Source: Prevotella sp. UBA3757
GTDB taxonomy: Bacteria > Bacteroidota > Bacteroidia > Bacteroidales > Bacteroidaceae
Assembly (NCBI GenBank): GCA_002371715.1
Contig: DFGF01000020.1
Location: forward strand, 1-5,455
DNA: 5,455 bases
Direction: 5' to 3'
In this document: positions 1 to 3,933 of the stretch, in pieces
How positions within the stretch are numbered: position 1 is the stretch's first letter
Layout of the letters: each line of letters begins with the position of its first letter
Notes under the pieces: model-generated
What the model saw: the letters and a program-made list of their open reading frames with translations, nothing else
Told to the model about the DNA's origin: nothing
Databases searched by the model: none
Program-made: the position numbers and the translations under genes

Positions 1-799
1 GGCGCCAGCGGCTGCGCTCCATGTTGACGATGATGCGCTGGCGGTGAGCCAACGATGTGTCGGCCGACAATTGCTGCGCGAGATAGGTATAATTGGCATC
101 GTTGGGCTGAATGCTGTGTAGAAGATCTGGCAAGCTGTCATGCCGAATCTTGTTTAACACTGTGCGGCCGAAGCTTTCACTGGGCAAATCCATGGCGATG
201 TCGAAGAGGCCACGGTATAATGTATATTTGAGCGTAGTGTCCTGTTTTTCTACATCCAGATGGTTGAACAGTCGGTTCGGATTGACGAATCCATAGCGCT
301 GACCGTAGCAGTAGCGCATACAGGCCTTCGTGAGCCGATAGTCAAGGCGGGCGGCGACGCGAGGCAGCGGATTGGACGCGTCGAACGAGAGCGTGCGCAG
401 TCGCATCATGTCCTGCTCTATCTGTTCCACGTCGAACGAACGTTCCGTCAGCCCCAGTTCGCCAACCGTATGCAGCCAGTTGAGCAGCGTGTCGGCTTGC
501 GTGCTGACACCGTACTTGCTGACCCACAGCAGGTGGCCTCGATAGCAGGCACGCATCATCCTGTCAGCTTCGTTTTTCGGCTTGTCGGCAGCCAGTAGGT
601 GTCCGACGTTAGCCTCAATCACCTTCTGCTCAAAAACGAACGCAGGCGTCTTCATGTTTGAAAACGCCTCCGTCGTAATCTGTCTGTTCTTATTTGAATG
701 GTCCGCGCTGCAGCCTGACAGCCACAGTACGGAGATGAAAAGCGGTATCAGCGAACAGTAACCTTTCGTACCACTTTTCCTACTTTCAGAATGTAACAA
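1..799 (-). CDS. Lipoprotein L,D-transpeptidase, YcbB/LdtD type (N-terminal part, cut by window edge)
   Basis: The minus-strand frame stays open from a TAA at 803-805 to position 1, giving about 266 residues. The N-terminus reads as a lipoprotein signal peptide: basic residues (RK, K), a hydrophobic run SLIPLFISVLW, then the lipobox LSGC with the Cys at residue 30. The middle resembles the scaffold domain of YcbB-type L,D-transpeptidases (LDYRLTKACMRYCYGQRYG then FVNP). The last visible residues, VNMERSRWR, match the family hallmark VNMERxRW that precedes the catalytic YkuD domain. That domain, with its HGC cysteine, would lie left of position 1 and is not seen. By family, these enzymes make 3-3 (meso-DAP to meso-DAP) peptidoglycan cross-links in the periplasm. 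The start is uncertain: no ATG lies upstream of the lipobox. In-frame choices are TTG at 797-799, used here because it supplies the basic n-region, or CTG at 749-751, which overlaps the upstream stop as CTGA. The gene overlaps the 748-1062 gene and is probably co-transcribed with it. Confidence 0.8.
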   Translation of the reverse strand, partial: MLHSESRKSGTKGYCSLIPLFISVLWLSGCSADHSNKNRQITTEAFSNMKTPAFVFEQKVIEANVGHLLAADKPKNEADRMMRACYRGHLLWVSKYGVSTQADTLLNWLHTVGELGLTERSFDVEQIEQDMMRLRTLSFDASNPLPRVAARLDYRLTKACMRYCYGQRYGFVNPNRLFNHLDVEKQDTTLKYTLYRGLFDIAMDLPSESFGRTVLNKIRHDSLPDLLHSIQPNDANYTYLAQQLSADTSLAHRQRIIVNMERSRWR

Positions 800-1062
800 C
801 CTTTAGGAACGTTTAAGTCTATGCGTTGAGCGGGGCTATCAATCTTGGCCGACATCACGCAGCGCCCCGTGAGGGAAACAACCTCCAGCGTCTGGCCTTG
901 TGCACCCTTGACGGTGACGGTCTGACCACTGATGGTTATAGTGATGTCATCATCGGCAGCCTGCTCTGTAGCAGGAGCCATCAGCTCACTGGCCATAATG
1001 CTCTGAGGAGCCGTCACTGCAAGTGCGGCCATAAATGAAAATATGAGTAATCGTTTCGTCAT
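748..1062 (-). CDS. Small exported protein consisting of a signal peptide and a T9SS type A CTD-like module
   Basis: This 104-residue protein starts at ATG and has a clear Sec signal peptide: MTKR, then a hydrophobic stretch, with likely cleavage after SIMA at residue 24. A short acidic linker follows (residues 25-39, DDD at 37-39). Residues 40-104 resemble the C-terminal sorting domain of type IX secretion cargo. The pattern is short beta strands, VVSLTGRCV (62-69) in place of the usual vydxxGrxv, VPKGCYILKV (85-94) in place of GvYivkv, and a basic beta-rich end KVTVR. There is no cargo domain in front of it, which is unusual if the module works as a sorting tag. C68 and C89 are the only cysteines in the mature part and could form a disulfide. 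The gene follows its own promoter and overlaps the L,D-transpeptidase gene, suggesting one transcript. Family resemblance is by pattern only. It may instead be a free-standing beta-sandwich protein of unknown role. Confidence 0.82.
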   Translation of the reverse strand: MTKRLLIFSFMAALAVTAPQSIMASELMAPATEQAADDDITITISGQTVTVKGAQGQTLEVVSLTGRCVMSAKIDSPAQRIDLNVPKGCYILKVGKVVRKVTVR

Positions 1063-1090
1063 ACGCCTATTCTCTTTATATAGTTTTCTG

Positions 1091-1122
1091 CAAAAGTAGG
1101 CATTTTTGGTGAAACTTCCAAA
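1091..1122 (-). promoter_or_regulatory. Bacteroidota-type promoter for the small exported protein and L,D-transpeptidase
   Basis: Read on the minus strand, a -33 box TTTG (1119-1122) is followed after 20 bases by TACTTTTG (1091-1098), a perfect fit to the TAnnTTTG -7 element of the Bacteroidota primary sigma factor. Transcription would start roughly at 1084-1088, giving a leader of about 20-25 bases before the ATG at 1062. The promoter lies in the 83-base gap after rnz, so the left-hand pair can be expressed separately from the mazG operon. Confidence 0.75.
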
Positions 1123-1142
1123 CTTTTTGAGGGAAAAATGCC
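1099..1142. repeat. 9-base inverted repeat flanking the -33 box
   Basis: GGCATTTTT at 1099-1107 and AAAAATGCC at 1134-1142 are perfect reverse complements separated by 26 bases. The arms flank the TTTG box, the inner arm lying in the -33/-7 spacer directly beside the -7 element. This could be an operator-like dyad or a hairpin in RNA reading through from rnz. AT-rich arms make chance formation plausible. Confidence 0.35.
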
Positions 1143-1145
1143 ATT

Positions 1146-2060
1146 TTATACGTCAAAAACAGCATTTTCGTCCGTCAAATGGCTGTTTTTGAACACTTCC
1201 TGCGCCTCGCGAAGCAATATTTGCTCGTCTTCATAGCGCGACGAGTAGTGACCTAACAGCAGCTGCCCCACCCCGGCATCGCGCGCCACGAGTGCTGCCT
1301 GGCGGGCCGTGGAGTGATAGTACTTCTGGGCCATCAGCAGGTTGTCCTCGCCATAGGTGCTCTCGTGGTAAAGCGTGCTGACACCTTGTAAGCGAGTGGC
1401 CAGTTTGGGCATATAGCGCGTATCGCTACAGTAGGCATAGCTGCGAGGCGTGTCGGCAGCTTCCACCAGTCGGTCGTTGCTGACGACCTCGCCGTCGGCT
1501 GTCGTCCAATCGGCACCGGCCTTGATATTGTTAATCTGGCTGGTAGGTATCTGGAGGTAGTCTATCATGTCGCGGCGGATGTGAGGCAGCAGCGGCTTTT
1601 CTCGGAACAGGTAGCCACAGCAAGGCATGCGATGCTCCAGAGGAATGGTCTCTACCGTGAGCGAGCGGTCCTCGTAGACTACCTGCTGTTGCGTAGTGTC
1701 TACGGCATGGAAGTCGACCTCGTAGTCAAAGTCGTGACAGAACAACTGCATCTGCTGTTGTAGCATAGACTCCAGGGCGGCAGGTGCATAGATGGCCAGA
1801 CGGGCTGTGCGGCCAAGTAGCCCGAAGGTACTGAGCAGACCAATCAGTCCAAAACAATGGTCGCCGTGCAAATGGGTGATAAAGACGGCACTGATCTTGG
1901 TGAAGCGCAGCCGCGAACGGCGCAACTGCACCTGGGTACCCTCGCCACAGTCTACGAGAAACAGCTTGCCACGCACTTCGACCACCTGCGCCGAGGCATT
2001 GTGACGCAAGGTGGGCAAAGCACTGCTGCAACCCAGGATATGAACTTTGAACGGTTCCAA
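1146..2060 (-). CDS. rnz: Ribonuclease Z (tRNA 3'-end processing endonuclease)
   Basis: This 304-residue metallo-beta-lactamase-fold enzyme has the normal length for short-form RNase Z. It cuts tRNA precursors just after the discriminator base in the cytoplasm, preparing them for CCA addition. The visible zinc ligands are H63, H65, D67 and H68 in THLHGDH, H143 in PLEHRMPCCGY, D213 in CSDTRY and H271 in LLGHYSSRY. H249 in the HST loop is the expected catalytic helper. The order and spacing agree within about two residues with the Bacillus enzyme. Residues about 150-205 fit the tRNA-gripping exosite region. The start is a TTG at 2058-2060: it gives MEPFKVHILGCSSALPT, which matches the usual family N-terminus, and no in-frame ATG or GTG lies between it and the preceding stop. 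It is the third gene of the mazG operon, 24 bases after the lipoprotein gene and in the same frame. Confidence 0.96.
   Translation of the reverse strand: MEPFKVHILGCSSALPTLRHNASAQVVEVRGKLFLVDCGEGTQVQLRRSRLRFTKISAVFITHLHGDHCFGLIGLLSTFGLLGRTARLAIYAPAALESMLQQQMQLFCHDFDYEVDFHAVDTTQQQVVYEDRSLTVETIPLEHRMPCCGYLFREKPLLPHIRRDMIDYLQIPTSQINNIKAGADWTTADGEVVSNDRLVEAADTPRSYAYCSDTRYMPKLATRLQGVSTLYHESTYGEDNLLMAQKYYHSTARQAALVARDAGVGQLLLGHYSSRYEDEQILLREAQEVFKNSHLTDENAVFDV
1153..1192 (-). terminator. Hairpin at the 3' end of rnz, possible weak terminator
   Basis: TCAAAAACAGC (1153-1163) and GCTGTTTTTGA (1182-1192) are perfect 11-base complements around an 18-base loop. A further 4 pairs (1164-1167 with 1177-1180) form inside, next to a bulged G. 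The hairpin lies in the last codons of rnz. In the minus-strand RNA its descending arm ends in GCTGTTTTTGA, so the U-run is part of the stem and no separate U-tract follows. The stem is low in GC. It is the only structure seen that could end the mazG operon before the next promoter, but it is not a textbook intrinsic terminator. Confidence 0.35.
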
Positions 2061-2084
2061 ACTAAAGGCAATAAGGGGTTGGGG

Positions 2085-2744
2085 TTACATGAAGAATTCG
2101 TCGCGGGCATCCTCCAGTTCTACGTCCATGCCGTAGCGCTCCTTGGGCTTTTGGCGTGAGTATTCGAAGGTGTCCTCGGCATCCTTGAAGACCAGCGAGT
2201 CGGGCGTGAGCTTGACAAGTTCATAGAGATAGACCTCGTCTTCCTCCGTACCGCCCTCACGTATCAGCACAAGTTCCAGCATGCCGCGCGTGAGTCTCCA
2301 TGACTTATACTGCAGAGTGCTCTGTTCGATGCCCTCGGCTATGCCGCCTTCTTTGATACTGATACCGATTTCGTCGCTGCCGTCAATGGGGTTTGGCATC
2401 ACCCAGTTGCCTAACAGTGCAGCCTGATTGACCACCATAGTGGCCTCGGTTTTCTTTTCGTTGGGCAGTACGGCCATACGGTCGCCCACCTGAAGTCCGC
2501 CGAACACCCTGTCTGCCTCTTTGGCATTTGTCAGGTCCAGGCGTAGCGTGTCGCCAGTGTCGGTTATCAGCTGCAAGGTGTTCATGGATGTCTCCTCGCC
2601 GCAAACGCCGAACAGTGTCGGGTCGGCCTTGACGGCATAGGCAGAGTCGCCGCTGTCGAAGGGTACTTTGACACTTTTGCTTCCACAACTGCCCAGCATC
2701 ACGGTTAGGGCAGCAAGTGACGAGAAAAATACATACTTTTTCAT
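2085..2744 (-). CDS. Lipocalin-like lipoprotein of unknown function
   Basis: This 219-residue protein starts at MKKYVFFSSLAALTVMLGSC, a lipoprotein signal peptide with the lipidated Cys at residue 20. No acidic export signal follows the Cys, so a periplasm-facing location is more likely than the cell surface (inference). Residues about 36-105 form a small domain with CGEETSMNTLQLITDTGDT and GGLQVGDRMAV, which looks like a compact beta fold. Residues 110-198 resemble the lipocalin-like family common in Bacteroidota: LLGNWVMPN at the start, then STLQYKSW, LTPDSLVFK and FEYSRQ. The last 20 residues are charged and rich in acidic residues. An upstream in-frame ATG at 2792 would bury the signal peptide and overlap mazG by over 40 bases, so the ATG at 2742-2744 is chosen. 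It starts 7 bases after mazG and ends 24 bases before rnz, so it is co-transcribed with both. Its ligand and role cannot be read from the sequence. Confidence 0.85.
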   Translation of the reverse strand: MKKYVFFSSLAALTVMLGSCGSKSVKVPFDSGDSAYAVKADPTLFGVCGEETSMNTLQLITDTGDTLRLDLTNAKEADRVFGGLQVGDRMAVLPNEKKTEATMVVNQAALLGNWVMPNPIDGSDEIGISIKEGGIAEGIEQSTLQYKSWRLTRGMLELVLIREGGTEEDEVYLYELVKLTPDSLVFKDAEDTFEYSRQKPKERYGMDVELEDARDEFFM

Positions 2745-2751
2745 AACTTGT

Positions 2752-3549
2752 CTATTCGTTTTCCTTTGTTTTTGCTTCGTTCCATAGCGCATCCATCTCT
2801 TCCAGGGTCATGTCAGTCAGCGGTTTGCCGACTCGGATGGAGTGTTGCTCGATATAGTTGAACCGACGGATAAACTTCTGGTTGGTCAGTTCCAGGGCAT
2901 TGTCGGGATTGAGCTTGTAGAGCCGTGCGGCATTGATGACGGAGAACAGAAAGTCACCCAGTTCCTGCGTGGAGCGTTCCTTGTCTTCGCGCTGCAGTTC
3001 GGCCTCCAGTTCGGCCAGTTCCTCATGCACCTTGCCCCACACATCCTGCTTGTCCTCCCAGTCGAACCCCACGTTGCGGGCCTTGTCCTGTATGCGGTAA
3101 GCCTTGATGAGCGCGGGCAGAGCCTGGGGCACGCCGGAGAGCACCGTCTTGTTGCCGTCTTTCTCCTTCAGCTTGATTTGTTCCCACGACTCCAACACCT
3201 GTTCGGCCGACTTTGCCACCGCGTCGCCATAGACGTGCGGGTGACGGAATATCAGCTTGTCGCACAGCTTGTTGCAGACGTCGGCTATATCAAATTGCTG
3301 TTTCTCCTCGCCAATCCTGCCGTAGAACACAATGTGAAGCAGGACGTCGCCCAGCTCCTTGCATATCTCATGCTGGTCGTCACGAATCAGTGCGTCGCAC
3401 AACTCGTAGGTTTCTTCTATCGTGTTCGCCCTCAGACTTTCGTTTGTCTGCTTGCGGTCCCACGGACACTCCTCGCGCAGTCGGTCCATCACGTCAAGCA
3501 GCCGTCCGAAGGCCTCCATTTTCTCTTCTCTTGTATGCAATCTTTCCAT
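2752..3549 (-). CDS. mazG: Nucleoside triphosphate pyrophosphohydrolase MazG
   Basis: This 265-residue cytoplasmic enzyme hydrolyses NTPs and dNTPs to monophosphate and pyrophosphate, clearing aberrant nucleotides and, in some bacteria, affecting (p)ppGpp. It has the usual two tandem MazG domains. The first carries CPWDRKQT (28-35) and the metal-binding pattern E45-E46-x2-E49 ... E65-x2-D68 (IEETYEL, KELGDVLLH), then LIFRHPHVY (99-107). The second carries E176-E177-x2-E180 ... E196-x2-D199 (HEELAELE, QELGDFLF) and the basic NQKFIRRF. All acidic metal ligands are present in both, so both domains could bind Mg2+. The start at 3547-3549 gives MERLHTREEKMEAFGRLL, in line with family N-termini. 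An in-frame ATG at 3618 lies upstream of the promoter and cannot be used from it. It is the first gene of the operon and divergent from valS. Confidence 0.95.
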   Translation of the reverse strand: MERLHTREEKMEAFGRLLDVMDRLREECPWDRKQTNESLRANTIEETYELCDALIRDDQHEICKELGDVLLHIVFYGRIGEEKQQFDIADVCNKLCDKLIFRHPHVYGDAVAKSAEQVLESWEQIKLKEKDGNKTVLSGVPQALPALIKAYRIQDKARNVGFDWEDKQDVWGKVHEELAELEAELQREDKERSTQELGDFLFSVINAARLYKLNPDNALELTNQKFIRRFNYIEQHSIRVGKPLTDMTLEEMDALWNEAKTKENE

Positions 3550-3556
3550 ATTGAGG

Positions 3557-3583
3557 GCAAAGGTACGAATAAGTGGGCAAAAA
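3557..3583 (-). repeat. Promoter-module repeat, copy 1 (mazG side)
   Basis: On the minus strand this 27-base segment, ending CACTTATTCGTACCTTTGC, matches the plus-strand segment 3885-3911 in front of valS at 26 of 27 positions, so the two copies face away from each other as inverted repeats. Each covers the distal spacer plus the entire -7 box. The single difference is C against T at the eighth base. Confidence 0.8.
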
Positions 3584-3588
3584 ACAAA
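3558..3588 (-). promoter_or_regulatory. Bacteroidota-type promoter for the mazG operon
   Basis: On the minus strand, TTTG (3585-3588), a 19-base spacer and TACCTTTG (3558-3565) fit the Bacteroidota consensus exactly. Only 8 bases separate the -7 box from the mazG ATG at 3549, so the predicted transcript has a leader of about 0-5 bases. It would drive mazG, the lipoprotein gene and rnz. Confidence 0.72.
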
Positions 3589-3660
3589 ATAAATTCGGTT
3601 TTTTATGTCCTTTATCATTACTTTTATGAGTCAGGAATGTCGTAATTCGGAAATTATTTG

Positions 3661-3668
3661 TACTTTTG
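3661..3668 (+). promoter_or_regulatory. Possible plus-strand -7 box without a clear gene
   Basis: TACTTTTG followed by CACCC fits TAnnTTTG and has the same eight bases as the -7 box at 1091-1098. No good TTTG lies at the expected -33 distance (around 3636-3641 the sequence is AATGTC), so the promoter may be weak or activator-dependent. It points toward valS, 265 bases before its ATG, and could give a longer valS leader or a small RNA. Confidence 0.35.
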
Positions 3669-3777
3669 CACCCGATGTGAAACTGATAGCATCAACACAT
3701 TATTTATATATTGCAATATGGCAAAATGAAGAAGAAAGCATTTATACCTTTGTCTCGAAGGCTTCTTCCTGCATAGG

Positions 3778-3829
3778 ACTGCAAGACTACGAAAGGAGAG
3801 CGAGTGCGTGCAGTGATGATGTTTTTTTT
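3778..3829 (+). terminator. Weak hairpin followed by a run of eight T
   Basis: ACTGCA (3778-3783) pairs with TGCAGT (3809-3814) around a 25-base loop, and eight T residues follow at 3822-3829. The stem is short and sits 7 bases from the T-run, so it is a poor match to an intrinsic terminator. It is listed because it lies downstream of the orphan promoter box at 3661. Confidence 0.18.
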
Positions 3830-3863
3830 CTGCTTGATTCGTTTTTATTGGTACTCACGTTCG

Positions 3864-3889
3864 AAAAAGCCAAAAAGTTTTGGCTTTTT
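3864..3889. repeat. 26-base palindrome overlapping the valS -33 box
   Basis: AAAAAGCCAAAA (3864-3875) and its perfect reverse complement (3878-3889) are separated by only AG. The right arm contains the TTTG of the valS -33 box (3879-3882). It could be an operator for a dimeric regulator, or, read as RNA from the 3661 box, a hairpin ending in U5. The low GC of the stem (GCC/GGC only) makes a strong terminator unlikely. Confidence 0.6.
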
Positions 3890-3910
3890 GCTCACTTATT
3901 CGTACCTTTG
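3879..3910 (+). promoter_or_regulatory. Bacteroidota-type promoter for valS
   Basis: TTTG (3879-3882), a 20-base spacer and TACCTTTG (3903-3910) fit the consensus exactly. The -7 box ends 23 bases before the valS ATG at 3934, giving a short leader of about 17-20 bases. No Shine-Dalgarno sequence precedes the ATG, as is common in this phylum. Confidence 0.8.
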
Positions 3911-3911
3911 C
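3885..3911 (+). repeat. Promoter-module repeat, copy 2 (valS side)
   Basis: This plus-strand copy, ending CACTTATTCGTACCTTTGC, pairs with the minus-strand copy at 3557-3583 at 26 of 27 bases. The similarity stops on both sides: the -33 regions and the leaders of the two genes differ. Confidence 0.8.
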
Positions 3912-3933
3912 AGCCAATTTATAATAGTTAGGT

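Larger units (their letters stand above)
3550..3933. other. Divergent intergenic region between mazG and valS
   Basis: These 384 AT-rich bases hold both outward-facing promoters, a 26-base palindrome, and an orphan -7-like box at 3661-3668. No protein gene is convincing here. A plus-strand open frame at 3605-3931 runs through promoter boxes and resembles no known family. A 16-codon frame at 3726-3776 (MKKKAFIPLSRRLLPA) starts at an ATG overlapping the stop of a 3-codon frame, but has no other support. No tRNA, T-box or known riboswitch motif was seen. Confidence 0.7.

Noticed and set aside
260..598. 112-codon plus-strand frame opposite the L,D-transpeptidase gene
   Set aside because: The opposite strand carries a recognisable YcbB-type protein across the whole stretch, so this frame is a shadow.
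2745..2792. Longer lipoprotein start at 2792
   Set aside because: It would put a basic, hydrophilic 16-residue extension in front of a complete lipoprotein signal peptide and overlap the end of mazG.
3550..3618. Longer mazG start at 3618
   Set aside because: The extra 23 residues are encoded by the promoter and AT-rich gap sequence and do not resemble MazG N-termini.
2842..3645. 267-codon plus-strand frame opposite mazG
   Set aside because: It is the antisense shadow of a clearly recognised MazG and runs through the mazG promoter. Its composition mirrors mazG codon bias.
3605..3931. 108-codon plus-strand open frame in the mazG-valS gap
   Set aside because: It crosses the valS promoter and the palindrome, has AT-driven composition with no recognisable domain or signal peptide, and ends just before valS. 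It looks like chance openness.
3670..3933. T-box riboswitch or valine-rich leader peptide controlling valS
   Set aside because: No T-box core sequence was seen, the short frame at 3726-3776 has no valine codons, and a consensus promoter lies only 23 bases before the ATG.
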